A stretch of 64,000 bases of DNA from JACSRF01 sp963695505. GTDB lineage: Bacteria; Chloroflexota; Anaerolineae; Promineifilales; Promineifilaceae. The DNA lies in assembly GCA_963695505.1 (NCBI GenBank), contig CAVOGX010000014.1, positions 124,001 to 188,000 of the forward strand, written 5' to 3'. This document shows, piece by piece, positions 1 to 8,758 of this stretch. Position 1 is the first letter of the stretch. Every line of letters starts with the position of its first letter. Under the pieces are notes generated by a model that saw only the letters and a list, made by a program, of their open reading frames with translations, searched no databases and was not told the origin of the DNA. The position numbers were made by a program, and so were the translations under genes.

Positions 1-2
1 TC

Positions 3-45
3 AAACTCCCTTCAACCAATTTTCACACAGTTGATGGGAGTTTTT
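3..45 (+). promoter_or_regulatory. Hairpin with T-run just upstream of purL
   Basis: Bases 3-10 (AAACTCCC) pair perfectly with 36-43 (GGGAGTTT), and the stem continues after one mismatch through 12-16 (TCAAC) with 30-34 (GTTGA). The 3' arm runs into TTTTT at 41-45. This has the form of an intrinsic terminator. It lies 15 bases before the purL start, so it could end an upstream gene or attenuate the purine operon; the sequence alone does not decide. Confidence 0.5.
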
Positions 46-1855
46 GCTACAGAGGAACTTATGATTATAAATACCTTTTGCATTGAAATCCGATCCCGTC
101 AGGAAGAAGCTAACAGCCCTCACCTGCATGCCGCTCATCAGCTTGGATACACTCAACTCACCGGCTGTCAGGCCAGTCGTCTCGTCTTTTTGCAAGGCGC
201 CATTACCCCAGCCGGGGCCACCCGCCTCGCCAAAGAGCTTCTTGCAGACCCTGTTACGGAAGAATGGTCCCTTTCCAATACGCAACTGCCCCTTGTCAAC
301 GTCCGGCCCTTGGCTATCGACAGCCGGGAGATTACTATCGACCATTTTCTGGACGTAACCCTTTTGCCCGGCGTTACCGACCCGCCGGCAGCCAACCTGC
401 TCCGCGCTGCTCAACTGCTGGGCGTCAACGGGCTGGAACGCGCCGCCACCGGGCAGCGCTACACGCTCAGCGGCAGCCTGGACGAAGCCACCCGTCTGGC
501 TTTAGCCCGCGAAATCTTCGCCAACCCCGTTATCCAACGCTTCACCATCGACGAAGCCATTTCCCCACCATTTTTCCCCTACCATCAGGCAGACAATTCT
601 GTGGATGTCATTCCCGTGCGCGGTGCAAATGATGACAACCTGCTGGCCATTAGCCACGAGCGACGCCTCGCTCTCGATTTGGCCGAAATGCAGGCCATCC
701 GCGCCTACTTCCAGCAGGAAGAACGTGATCCCACCGACGTGGAGCTAGAAATGCTGGCCCAAACCTGGAGCGAACACTGCGTCCACAAAACATTCAAAGC
801 CCTCATTGAGTACACCGGTCCTGACGGGCAAGGTGGAAATGGTAGACGGCATTCTCAACACGTACATTCGCGCCGCCACCGAGCAGATTAACAAGCCCTG
901 GGTGCGCTCGGCCTTTGTGGACAACGCGGGCATCATCGCCTTTGACGACCAGTTTGACCTGGCCTTCAAGGTCGAAACCCACAACCATCCCTCGGCTTTG
1001 GAGCCATTTGGCGGAGCCAATACCGGCGTCGGTGGCGTGGTGCGCGACGTGCTGGGCGTTAGCGCCCGCCCTATCGCCAACACCGATGTGCTGTGCTTCG
1101 GCCCGCCGGATATGGCCCACGACGACCTGCCTGACGGCGTGCTGCACCCGGCGCGCATTGCCGATGGGGTGGTGCATGGCATTGAAGATTACGGCAACAA
1201 GATGGGCATCCCCACGGTCAACGGGGCCATTTGCTATGACGCGGGCTACACGGCCAATCCGCTGGTCTACTGCGGCTGCCTGGGCATTTTGCCGCATGGT
1301 TCTCACCCCACAGAAGCGCAGCCCGGTGACCTGATTGTGGCCATTGGCGGCCGTACCGGGCGGGATGGCCTGCGCGGGGCAACGTTTTCCAGCATGGAGA
1401 TGGACGTGCAGACTAGCGAGATGGCGGGAACGGCCGTTCAAATTGGCAATCCCATCATGGAAAAGCAGGTGCAGGAAGTGATTCTGCGCGCCCGCGACGA
1501 AAAGCTGTACAGCGCCATCACCGACTGCGGCGCGGGTGGCTTCAGCTCGGCCGTGGGCGAAATGGGCGAGCACGTAGGCGCGCGGGTGCAGCTGCAAGAC
1601 GTGACGCTGAAATATCCCGGCCTGCGCCCCTGGGAAATCTGGCTCAGCGAAGCCCAGGAGCGCATGGTGCTGGCTGTGCCCCCGGCAAACTTGCCGCGAT
1701 TGCAAACCATCTGCGCCGGGCAGGACGTGGAAGTGACTATTTTGGGAACTTTTGAGGCTACGGGCCACATGGAAATCTTCTACGGCGAGCGCCAAGTCGG
1801 CGACCTGAGCATGGAATTTCTGCACAACGGCATTCCGCGACGGCATTTGAAGGCG

Positions 1856-1926
1856 GACTGGAGCGGAGGAGCGGCAGGAGCAGAGGAGCATCCCCCCATC
1901 ACCCCTGCCCCCCTGCTCCCCTGCTC
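1856..1926. repeat. Octamer tandem repeat (GGAGCRGM type) inside purL
   Basis: Degenerate 8-base units such as GGAGCGGA, GGAGCGGC and AGGAGCAG run from about 1858. They are followed by the complementary CCCCTGC-type units up to about 1926, so the tract can fold back on itself. It interrupts purL between the LSMEFLHNGIPRRHL segment and LLRLLAHPDIRT. Related tracts lie at 10321-10397 and 30846-30880. Confidence 0.7.
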
Positions 1927-2086
1927 AGGCGCTTCTGCGCCTGCTGGCCCACCCCGACATCCGCACCAAGGAAGACGTGATTCGCCGCTATCGACCACGA
2001 GGTGCAGGGCGGAACGGCCGTTAAACCCCTCACCGGCTTCGCCAACCAAGGCCCCTCGATGCGACCGTTCTCGTCCCCCAATTTAG

Positions 2087-2121
2087 CAATTCACAATTCA
2101 CAATTCACAATTCACAATTCT
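2087..2121. repeat. Heptamer tandem repeat (CAATTCA)5 inside purL
   Basis: Five consecutive 7-base units, four exact CAATTCA and one CAATTCT, lie in purL just before the PKGAALSNGIRPNY segment. The tract is translated as alternating Asn, Ser, Gln and His residues. Confidence 0.85.
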
Positions 2122-3025
2122 CCCAAAGGCGCCGCCCTGAGCAACGGCATCCGCCCCAACTACACGCCCTCGACCCGTACCGCATGGCCTGGACGGCCGT
2201 TGACGAAGCGATGCGCAACGCCGTCGCCGTGGGCGCCGACCCCGACCAGATCGCCATTCTCGACAACTTTTGCTGGGGCAACCCCACCCTGCCCGACCGT
2301 CTGGGCAGCCTGGTGCGCTGCAGCGCAGGGCTGCTACGACGCGGCCATCGCCTACCAGACCCCTTTCATCTCCGGCAAAGACAGCCTGAACAACGAATAC
2401 ACCGGCGCGGACGGCGAAAAACACGCCATCCCCGGCACGCTGCTCATCTCCGCCCTGGGCATTGTGCCCGATGTGACGCAAACGGTGACGCATGGATTTG
2501 AAGCAGGCGGGCAACTTCCTCGTGGCCGTTGGCGAAACGGGCGCAGAGTTGGGTGGCAGCCATTACGGCATGGTGGGCGGAGCGATTCAGCCGCAGCATC
2601 AAACCGTGCCTAAACCTGTGTTGAATGCGTTGAGCCATTACCGCAAGCTGCACCAGGCGATGCACGCCGGTCTGGTGCAGGCGTGCCACGATTGCAGCGA
2701 AGGCGGGCTGGCGGTGGCGCTGGCAGAGATGTGCCTGGCAGGAGGCGTGGGCGCGGAAGTCAAACTGATGAGCGTACCCCGTGACCCGTATTGGTCTTAC
2801 TCCGCGGATGAAGCAATTTTGTTTAGCGAGAGTAACGGCCGTTTCCTGATTGAAGTGCGCCCCAAGACATGCCTCAGCTTGACCAAATTTTAGCCGACGT
2901 GCCCCACAACTGCATTGGCGTCATTGGCGGCAGCACCCTACGCATCACTAACGCCACTGGCGAAGCCATCATTGATTCACCGGTGCAGGAGTTGGAGGCA
3001 GCCTGGCGCGGCCATTTAGCAGATT

Positions 3026-3135
3026 TCGGGTTTCCGATTTCGGATTTTGGAGCAGGAGAGCAGACCAAATCTCCAATCCCCAATCTCCAATCTCGCAACC
3101 ACAGGTTGCCAATCTCTAGTCTCCAGTCCCCCAAA
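3026..3135. repeat. Heptamer repeat tract (TTTCGGA and CCAATCT types) at the PurL/PurQ junction
   Basis: About 110 bases with clear 7-base periodicity: TTTCGGG, TTTCCGA, TTTCGGA, then CCAATCC, CCAATCT, CCAATCT. Next comes a small hairpin, GCAACC (3095-3100) with GGTTGC (3104-3109), and then CCAATCT, CTAGTCT, CCAGTCC. It sits exactly where the synthase part ends and the glutaminase part (PKVLILHANGTN) begins, so it forms the interdomain linker. Confidence 0.8.
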
Positions 3136-3449
3136 GTTTTAATTCTGCACGCCAACGGCACCAATCGCGACCACGATGCGGCGCTGGCGGTGCAAATGGC
3201 TGGCGGCGAACCGGAAATTGTGCACATCAACCAGCTGCTGGCTGGCGAACGCCACCTCATGGATTATGGGATGCTGGTGATTCCCGGCGGCTTTTCCTAC
3301 GGCGACGACCTGGGCGCGGGTGTGCTGTGGTCGGTGGACTTGCAGTACCGGCTGAATGAGGCGATGCAGGCGTTTGCGGAAAACGGCCGTCCCATCCTCG
3401 GCATCTGCAACGGCTTTCAGGTCCTCGTCAAAGCCGGGCTTCTGCCGGC

Positions 3450-3485
3450 GATCCCCAATCTCGCGATTCCAAAATCCGCAACATA
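3450..3485. repeat. CCAATCT-type repeat fragment in the PurQ part
   Basis: CCCCAATCTCGCGATTCC and following bases repeat the unit type seen at 3071-3115. The reading frame of purL changes here, after KAGLLP and before the segment beginning TYNQSGHFECRW. Confidence 0.55.
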
Positions 3486-3680
3486 ACCTTGACTTACAAC
3501 CAATCCGGCCACTTTGAGTGCCGCTGGGTCACTTTGCAGCCCAATCCCGCCAGCCCCAGCCTCTTTACCCAGGGGTTAACCGAGCCCATCTACTGCCCCG
3601 TCGCCCACGGCGAAGGCCGCCTGGCAGTGCAAGATGAAGCGACATTGGCTGCAACTGCAAGCACAAAATCTCATCCCGCT

Positions 3681-3737
3681 CCAGTATTCAGTACTCAGTA
3701 ATCAGTCTTTAGTCTCCACTCTTCCGATCTCCACTCC
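3681..3737. repeat. Heptamer repeat (YCAGTNN type) in the PurQ part
   Basis: Eight 7-base units: CCAGTAT, TCAGTAC, TCAGTAA, TCAGTCT, TTAGTCT, CCACTCT, TCCGATC and TCCACTC. The tract separates the conserved segment ending near ATLAAT from the PNGSVLDIAALCNPAGN segment of the glutaminase. Related units occur at 44276-44345 and 56126-56231. Confidence 0.75.
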
Positions 3738-3922
3738 CCTACCCTGCCAACCCCAACGGCTCCGTGCTGGACATTGCCGCGCTGTGCAACCCGGCAGGCA
3801 ACGTCATGGGCCTGATGCCCCACCCGGAGAATCACATTTTCCCCTGGCAGCATCCGCACTACCATCGCGGCGAGCGGGGCATGAGCGGGCTGGCGTTGTT
3901 TGTGAATGGGGTGAGGAATATT

Positions 3923-3997
3923 TAATACAAAGGAACCAAGAAACCAAGAGACAAAGGGAATAACTTTGTTCCTTCGTCTCTTTGTTTCTTTGTAATA
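3923..3997. repeat. Inverted repeat (ACAAAGG / CTTTGT type) between purL and purC
   Basis: The left arm 3923-3959 (TAATACAAAGGAACC and onward) is approximately the reverse complement of 3964-3997 (CTTTGTTCCTTCGTCTC and onward, ending TTTGTAAT). The arms meet with only a few bases between them. The same arm sequence flanks the GxxExxY gene at 4956-4993 and 5397-5434, so this looks like a cargo-free copy of that element. Confidence 0.75.
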
Positions 3998-4010
3998 AAA
4001 AAGGTGAATT

Positions 4011-4982
4011 ATGTTAACTCACGAAGAGCTATTAGCGGCGATACCCAACTGTCTGGGCAGCACCGATTTCTCTGAAATGGGCGAAAAATACGCAGGCAAA
4101 GTGCGCGATGTGTACCTGCGCGGTGGTCAGCGTGTGCTGATTACCACCGACCGCGTTTCCGCCTTTGACCGCGTGCTGGGTCTGATTCCATACAAAGGGC
4201 AGGTGTTGAACCAGCTTAGCGCCTGGTGGTTTGCGCATACGGCCGATCTCGTGCCCAACCACGTCATTAGCGTGCCCGACCCCAACGTGACCATTGCCCA
4301 CGAAGCGGAACCGCTGCCGGTGGAGGTGGTGGTGCGCGGCTACATCACCGGCGTAACCAAAACGTCGCTCTGGTACTTGTACGAGCATGGTGAACGACAG
4401 CCTTATGGCATAAAGCTGCCCGATGGGCTGCGCAAAAATGACCCGCTGCCGGAACCCATCATCACCCCCACCACCAAAGCGGCGCATGGCGGGCATGATG
4501 AGCGCCTCACCCGTAATGAAATCCTGGCCCGCAGCATCATTTCGCCGGATTTGTGGCTGGAGATAGAAATAGCAGCACTGGCGCTTTTTGCTAGCGCGGG
4601 CAGGAAATGGCACGCCAGGCAGGGCTGATTCTGGTGGATACGAAATATGAGATGGGGCTGGTAAACGGCCGTCTCACCCTCATTGACGAAATCCACACCC
4701 CCGACTCCAGCCGCTACTGGCTAGCCGACAGCTACAAGCCCGGCGGCGGCATCCTCGACCAACCCGCCCATTTCGACAAAGAATTCCTGCGCCAATGGTA
4801 CGCCGCCAAAGGCTACCGCGGCGACGGCGAACCGCCCCACCATGCCCCCTGACTTCGTCGCCCAAGTGGCCGCTCGCTATATGACTGCCTACGAAAAGCT
4901 CATCGGGCATGCCTTTGTACCGGGGAAGCAGCCTGTGGTTGGCAGGATTAGAGAAAATTTATTACAAAGGGACAAAGGATGA
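4011..4982 (+). CDS. purC: SAICAR synthetase, two frame disruptions
   Basis: Ligates aspartate to CAIR using ATP in purine synthesis. The N-terminal part shows YAGKVRDVYL and TTDRVSAFDRVLG. The middle has VVRGYITG, and the C-terminal part shows LILVDTKYEMG and DEIHTPDSSRYW with SYKPGG. The ATG at 4011 follows AAGGTG. The frame changes near 4595 and again near 4840. After the second change the protein continues PPDFVAQVAARYMTAYEKL and ends at 4982. Its last codons lie inside the left arm of the GxxExxY element, and its stop overlaps that gene's start as ATGA. Length is about 320 residues, as in the long PurC type. Confidence 0.88.
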
Positions 4983-5434
4983 AAGAGACAAAGAAAAGAG
5001 AGAAATTGGTGCCGGAAGATGATTTGAGTTACCAGATTATTGGAGCGGCGATTGAGGTACACAAAACATTAGGTGGACCCGGCTTATTAGAGAGCGTTTA
5101 TGAAGAGGCGTTGGTTTGGGAATTGCAATATCGTGGCTTGAAGGTGCAGCGTCAATTAACTGTACCCATCTCATACAAAGGTAATCAACTGGCAACGCCG
5201 TTGCGTGTTGATTTATTGGTTGAAGGGCTGGTCATTGTTGAAAATAAAGCAACCACTAGCTACAACCCTATCTTTGAAACACAAACGCTAACTTATTTGC
5301 GTCTGATGAACCTACGCCTAGGCCTGGTTATCAACTTTGGCGAAAAAACCGTCAAAAATGGCATTCATCGTGTCCCAAACATCCTTTCTTAAAACCCTTT
5401 GTCTCTTTGTCCCTTCGTCCCTTTGTAATAAATT
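4956..5434. mobile_element. Inverted-repeat cassette carrying a GxxExxY gene
   Basis: Bases 4956-4993 (AATTTATTACAAAGGGAC and onward) match, with a few mismatches, the reverse complement of 5397-5434 (ending GTCCCTTTGTAATAAATT). These roughly 38-base arms enclose one small, more AT-rich gene and nothing else. The left arm has been absorbed into the 3' end of purC. There is no transposase, so if mobile it would need help in trans. The arms at 3923-3997 are a related copy without cargo. Confidence 0.6.
4979..5392 (+). CDS. GxxExxY family protein
   Basis: A 137-residue protein of the GxxExxY family (TIGR04256/PF13366). Its name motif is seen in GPGLLESVYEEAL near residues 37-49. The nuclease-like segment RVDLLVEGLVIVENKA contains the D and ExK residues of a PD-(D/E)XK fold. 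The cellular role is unknown. It begins with an ATGA overlap with purC, so it is probably translated by coupling. It lies between two inverted repeats, and its base composition is more AT-rich than the purine genes. Context suggests a passenger in the operon and not a purine enzyme. Confidence 0.85.
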   Translation: MKETKKREKLVPEDDLSYQIIGAAIEVHKTLGGPGLLESVYEEALVWELQYRGLKVQRQLTVPISYKGNQLATPLRVDLLVEGLVIVENKATTSYNPIFETQTLTYLRLMNLRLGLVINFGEKTVKNGIHRVPNILS

Positions 5435-5449
5435 CTTACGAGGTCATTT

Positions 5450-5947
5450 ATGAACAATCAACCACTTATAGGCGTAATAATGGGTAGCACGTCTGACTGG
5501 GAAACTATGAAACATGCCACCAATGTTCTCGACGAGTTTGGTGTACCGTATGAAGCGAAGGTGGTGTCGGCGCACCGCACGCCGGAATGGATGTCAGAGT
5601 ATGCGGGTACGGCCGTTTCTCGCGGTCTTGAAGTCATCATTGCCGGGGCCGGCGGGGCTGCCCACTTGCCCGGCATGACCGCCGCTCACACAGTGCTGCC
5701 CGTCCTCGGCGTGCCCGTGCAAAGCCACGCCCTCAACGGCCTGGACTCGCTGCTCTCCATTGTGCAAATGCCCGGCGGCGTGCCCGTGGGCACAATGGCC
5801 ATCGGCAAATCTGGTGCCAAAAACGCGGCGCTGCTGGCCATTGCCATCTTGGGAAATAAATACCCAGAATACCGTGAGAAGCTTGCCCAGTACCGCCAGG
5901 AACAAACAGAAAAGGTGTTGAGTGACACCTTGCCTCCTGAAGCATAA
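5450..5947 (+). CDS. purE: N5-carboxyaminoimidazole ribonucleotide mutase
   Basis: Converts N5-CAIR, the product of PurK, to CAIR. The 165-residue length and the motifs GSTSDWE (residues 12-18), SAHRTPE and AGAGGAAHLPGM fit class I PurE. The last motif surrounds the nucleotide-binding and catalytic region. The ATG at 5450 follows ACGAGG. The stop overlaps the purK start as TAATG, so the pair is translationally coupled, as expected for enzymes that act in sequence. The frame is intact. Confidence 0.96.
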   Translation: MNNQPLIGVIMGSTSDWETMKHATNVLDEFGVPYEAKVVSAHRTPEWMSEYAGTAVSRGLEVIIAGAGGAAHLPGMTAAHTVLPVLGVPVQSHALNGLDSLLSIVQMPGGVPVGTMAIGKSGAKNAALLAIAILGNKYPEYREKLAQYRQEQTEKVLSDTLPPEA

Positions 5948-7194
5948 TGAATCAACCTATCCTCCCCCCTGCCACTATTGGCATTCTCGGCAGCGGACAA
6001 CTTGGTCGCATGTTAGCCCAGGCCGCTCGGCAAATGGGCTATCGCGTCCACGTCCTCTCTCCCGATAGCGATTCGCCGACAGGCCAGATTGCCGACAAGG
6101 AATTTACCGCCGCCTATGAAGATTTAGACGCGGTGCGGCAGTTCGCCCAAGGCGTAGACGTGGTGACCTATGAATTCGAGAACGTTCCCGCCGCCACCGC
6201 CGCTGCCTGTGCCGAATTCGCCCCCCTTCGCCCTGGCGCACAAGCCCTGCACGTCGCCCAAAACCGCCTGCGCGAAAAACAGTTCTTCGTCGCGCAAGGC
6301 TTGCCCACCGCGCCATTCGCGGAAGTTGGTTCATTAGATGATTTGCTGGCTGGTTTGGAGAAGATTGGCGCGTCCGCCATCCTCAAAACCGCTACCTCCG
6401 GCTATGACGGCAAAGGACAGGTGCTCATTGCCAATGGTCAACCGGCAGACTCCAATCTCGCAACCGCAGGTCGCCAATCTCCAATCTCGCAACCGCAGGT
6501 TGCCAACCTCCAATCTTTGGCTTCTTCCGCCTGGGACGCCATTCACCACCAGCCCGCCATCCTGGAAGGCTTTGTCGAATTCGAGCGTGAGGTTTCCGTC
6601 GTCGCCGCGCGGGGGCTGGATGGCTCCTTTGCCCATTACGGCCTCATCCACAACGACCACGCCAACCACATTTTGGACGTCTCCCAGGCCCCGGCAGACG
6701 TTCCGCCTGACGTAACACGGGAAGCGGTGCGTATGGCCCAGGCCGTGCTGGAAGGGCTGGACGTGGTGGGCGTGCTGTGCGTGGAGTTCTTCCTCACTCA
6801 GGACGGCCGTCTCCTCCTCAACGAAATCGCCCCCCGCCCGCACAACTCTGGCCACCTGACCATCGAAGCGTGCGTCACCAGCCAGTTTGAGCAGCAGCTC
6901 CGCGCCGTGTGCGGCCTGCCCCTGGGCAGCACCCACTACCTGCGCGCAGCCGCAATGGCCAACTTGTTGGGTGATTTGTGGTTTCCCAAATCCCAATTCC
7001 CAAATCCCAAATCTCCAGATTGGACGGCCGTTCTCACCCACCCCCACATCAAACTGCACCTTTACGGCAAAGCCGAAGCCCGTCTTGGCCGTAAAATGGG
7101 CCACATCACCGCCCTGGCTGACACCGCCGCGGAAGCGGCAAACATTGTGAGTGAAGCAAGAAAGAAGCTAGAGTTAGAGCAAGAGCGAGAGTAA
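5947..7194 (+). CDS. purK: N5-carboxyaminoimidazole ribonucleotide synthase with repeat-encoded insertions
   Basis: An ATP-grasp enzyme that carboxylates AIR using ATP and bicarbonate. Seen are GILGSGQLGRMLAQAA at the N terminus, KTATSGYDGKGQ of the ATP-grasp core, FVEFEREVSVVAARG, and NEIAPRPHNSGHLTIEA near the metal site. At 415 residues it is longer than typical PurK because two heptamer-repeat tracts are translated in frame. One gives residues about 168-190 after GKGQVLI, and the other gives about 345-357 before the C-terminal PHIKLHLYGK. A third repeat tract supplies the Lys/Glu-rich C-terminal tail. The core motifs are intact, so the insertions appear to be tolerated loops. Confidence 0.94.
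   Translation: MNQPILPPATIGILGSGQLGRMLAQAARQMGYRVHVLSPDSDSPTGQIADKEFTAAYEDLDAVRQFAQGVDVVTYEFENVPAATAAACAEFAPLRPGAQALHVAQNRLREKQFFVAQGLPTAPFAEVGSLDDLLAGLEKIGASAILKTATSGYDGKGQVLIANGQPADSNLATAGRQSPISQPQVANLQSLASSAWDAIHHQPAILEGFVEFEREVSVVAARGLDGSFAHYGLIHNDHANHILDVSQAPADVPPDVTREAVRMAQAVLEGLDVVGVLCVEFFLTQDGRLLLNEIAPRPHNSGHLTIEACVTSQFEQQLRAVCGLPLGSTHYLRAAAMANLLGDLWFPKSQFPNPKSPDWTAVLTHPHIKLHLYGKAEARLGRKMGHITALADTAAEAANIVSEARKKLELEQERE
6451..6516. repeat. CCAATCT heptamer and 22-base hairpin-unit repeat inside purK
   Basis: Order: CCAATCT (6452-6458), CGCAACCGCAGGTCG, CCAATCT, CCAATCT (6481-6487), CGCAACCGCAGGTTG (6488-6502), CCAACCT, CCAATCT (6510-6516). The composite 22-base unit occurs twice here and once at 3088-3109. 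It contains a small palindrome, GCAACC-GCA-GGTTGC. It is translated in frame within PurK. Confidence 0.85.
6982..7019. repeat. CCCAAAT-type heptamer repeat inside purK
   Basis: Consecutive 7-base units TTCCCAA, ATCCCAA, TTCCCAA, ATCCCAA and ATCTCCA. They are translated in frame as a Pro/Asn/Lys-rich loop between the LLGDLW and WTAVLTHPHIK segments of PurK. Confidence 0.8.
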
Positions 7195-7226
7195 ATTCTT
7201 CCTTTAGCTCTTGCTAACTCTGTAGG
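7161..7226. repeat. Inverted repeat across the purK stop (AGAGTTAG / CTAACTCT)
   Basis: AGAGTTAGAGCAAGAG from 7170 is matched by AGCTCTTGCTAACTCT around 7206-7221. The left arm encodes the charged PurK tail (KKLELEQERE) and the right arm lies just before the purF ribosome binding site. It is another arm-type repeat placed at a gene junction of the purine operon. Confidence 0.6.
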
Positions 7227-7233
7227 AGAAAAC

Positions 7234-8721
7234 ATGACCTTAGACTATTTAACCGACGACAAAGCCCACGATGAATGCGGCGTAGTGGGCGTGTATGCAC
7301 CGGGGCGCGACGTAGCGCGGCTGGCCTTTTTTGGCCTGTACGCCTTGCAGCATCGCGGGCAGGAGAGCGCGGGCATTGCCACCAGCGACGGCCGTACCGC
7401 CCACATCCACAAAGGCATGGGGCTGGTGGCCCAGGTCTTCAACGAGGAGAACCTGCGCCCCCTCAAGGGGCACCTGGCCATCGGCCAAAACCGCTACTCC
7501 ACCACCGGCTCCTCCAACTTGCGCAACGCCCAGCCCTACCTCATCGAAACCATGTACGGACCGCTGGGTGTAGCCCACAACGGCAACCTGACCAACGCCC
7601 TCACCCTGCGCAAAAAGCTGCTGGAGCGCGGCGTCGGCCTTTCCTCTACCTCCGACAGCGAGGTCATTACGCAAATGCTGGCCGCCCCCGCTGACACATG
7701 GGCTGACCCCCTGGGCAACGGCACGGAAAATGACCGTTGGGTGGCGCGCATCCGCAGCCTGATGCAGGTGGCGGAAGGCGCTTACTCGCTGACCATACTC
7801 ACGCGGCACGCCATTTACGCCGTGCGTGACCCGTTGGGCCTGCGTCCCCTCTGCCTGGGCCAATTGGACACTGGCGGGCACATTCTGGCCTCCGAGTCCA
7901 GCGCTCTGCACACCATTGGCGCCAACTATCTGCGCGAAGTGGAGCCGGGCGAAATCGTGCGCCTGGACGGCAGCGGTCTGACCTCTTTTGCAGGCAAACC
8001 ATCACCGAAAAAGGCGCTGTGCATTTTTGAGTACGTCTACTTTGCCCGCCCTGACTCCAACTTTGAAGGGCAGGTCGTGCACCAGGTACGGCAGCAAATG
8101 GGGCGGCAGTTGGCCAAGGAAGCAGGCGTGGCGGCTGACATCGTCGTCGGTGTGCCCGACTCGGCCACGCCTCACGCCATCGGCTACAGCCTGGAATCGG
8201 GCTTGCCCTACACCGAAGGGCTGACCAAAAACCGCTATATCGGCCGTACCTTCATCCAGCCTGACAACCAACTGCGCAAAGTGGGCATTTCGCTGAAATA
8301 CAACCCGCTGACCACCAATTTACAGGGCAAGCGCGTGGTGCTCATTGACGATTCCATTGTGCGCGGCAACACCGCCGGACCGCTGGTGCAGCTCATCCGC
8401 GATGGCGGGGCCACCGAAGTCCACGTGCGCGTGGCTTCGCCGCCGGTGCGCCATCCCTGCTTCATGGGCGTCGACATGGCCACCTACAAGCAGCTCATCG
8501 CCCACAAGATGGACATTCAGGGTATTCGCCAGCGCATCGGCGCAGATAGTTTGGCTTATTTGAGCATTGCGGGATTGGAAACGGCCGTGCGCGACGCCAT
8601 CGGCCAAAACACCGGCCACTGCAACGCCTGCTTCACCGGCAACTACCCCATCAACATCCCCGACTGGCTCTTCGAGGAAGACCGGGACAAAGTTATGTTT
8701 GAGGATATGTGGGGCGATTAA
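7234..8721 (+). CDS. purF: Amidophosphoribosyltransferase
   Basis: Commits PRPP and glutamine to purine synthesis by making phosphoribosylamine. A 14-residue propeptide precedes Cys15 in DECGVVGVY, the N-terminal nucleophile after cleavage. The glutaminase domain contains GHLAIGQNRYSTTG and VAHNGNLTN. The phosphoribosyltransferase domain has VVLIDDSIVRGNT. Cysteines in KALCIFEYVYFARPDS, VRHPCFMG and GHCNACFTGNYP match the four cluster ligands of the Bacillus-type [4Fe-4S] enzyme. At 495 residues it is full length and unbroken. An AGGAG sequence precedes the ATG. Confidence 0.97.
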   Translation: MTLDYLTDDKAHDECGVVGVYAPGRDVARLAFFGLYALQHRGQESAGIATSDGRTAHIHKGMGLVAQVFNEENLRPLKGHLAIGQNRYSTTGSSNLRNAQPYLIETMYGPLGVAHNGNLTNALTLRKKLLERGVGLSSTSDSEVITQMLAAPADTWADPLGNGTENDRWVARIRSLMQVAEGAYSLTILTRHAIYAVRDPLGLRPLCLGQLDTGGHILASESSALHTIGANYLREVEPGEIVRLDGSGLTSFAGKPSPKKALCIFEYVYFARPDSNFEGQVVHQVRQQMGRQLAKEAGVAADIVVGVPDSATPHAIGYSLESGLPYTEGLTKNRYIGRTFIQPDNQLRKVGISLKYNPLTTNLQGKRVVLIDDSIVRGNTAGPLVQLIRDGGATEVHVRVASPPVRHPCFMGVDMATYKQLIAHKMDIQGIRQRIGADSLAYLSIAGLETAVRDAIGQNTGHCNACFTGNYPINIPDWLFEEDRDKVMFEDMWGD

Positions 8722-8758
8722 TTGTCAACCGTAAAATTAATAATCCAGTAGGGGAAAA

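Larger units (their letters stand above)
61..3925 (+). pseudogene. purL: Phosphoribosylformylglycinamidine synthase (PurL fused to PurQ), frame-disrupted
   Basis: Fourth step of purine synthesis: FGAR plus glutamine and ATP to FGAM. The first part reads as a PurS-like region, followed by the synthase signature TWSEHCVHKTF near 760-800 and EPFGGANTGVGGVVRD near 1000. The glutaminase part begins near 3135 (PKVLILHANGTNRDHDAA), with the nucleophile Cys in LGICNGFQVLVKAGLLP near 3410 and MPHPENHIFPW near 3820. The ATG at 61 follows AGAGGA. The product continues only across about ten frame changes (near 830, 1860-1925, 1991, 2058, 2120, 2165, 2328, 2492, 2866, 3455-3490 and 3680-3740). Several of these fall in short tandem repeats that interrupt the coding sequence. 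Because all catalytic motifs survive, consensus errors are more likely than decay. Confidence 0.85.

Noticed and set aside
803..1891. Long open frame of 362 codons on the - strand opposite purL
   Set aside because: It lies wholly opposite conserved PurL motifs and is rich in residues expected from reverse-complement reading; no family is recognisable.
3026..3135. CRISPR array
   Set aside because: The units are 7 bases with no unique spacers and no cas genes are present anywhere in the window.
4979..5392. GxxExxY gene as a restriction endonuclease with nearby methylase
   Set aside because: The fold is nuclease-like, but there is no methyltransferase partner beside it. The methyltransferase at 44,339 is 39 kb away and of the small-molecule type.
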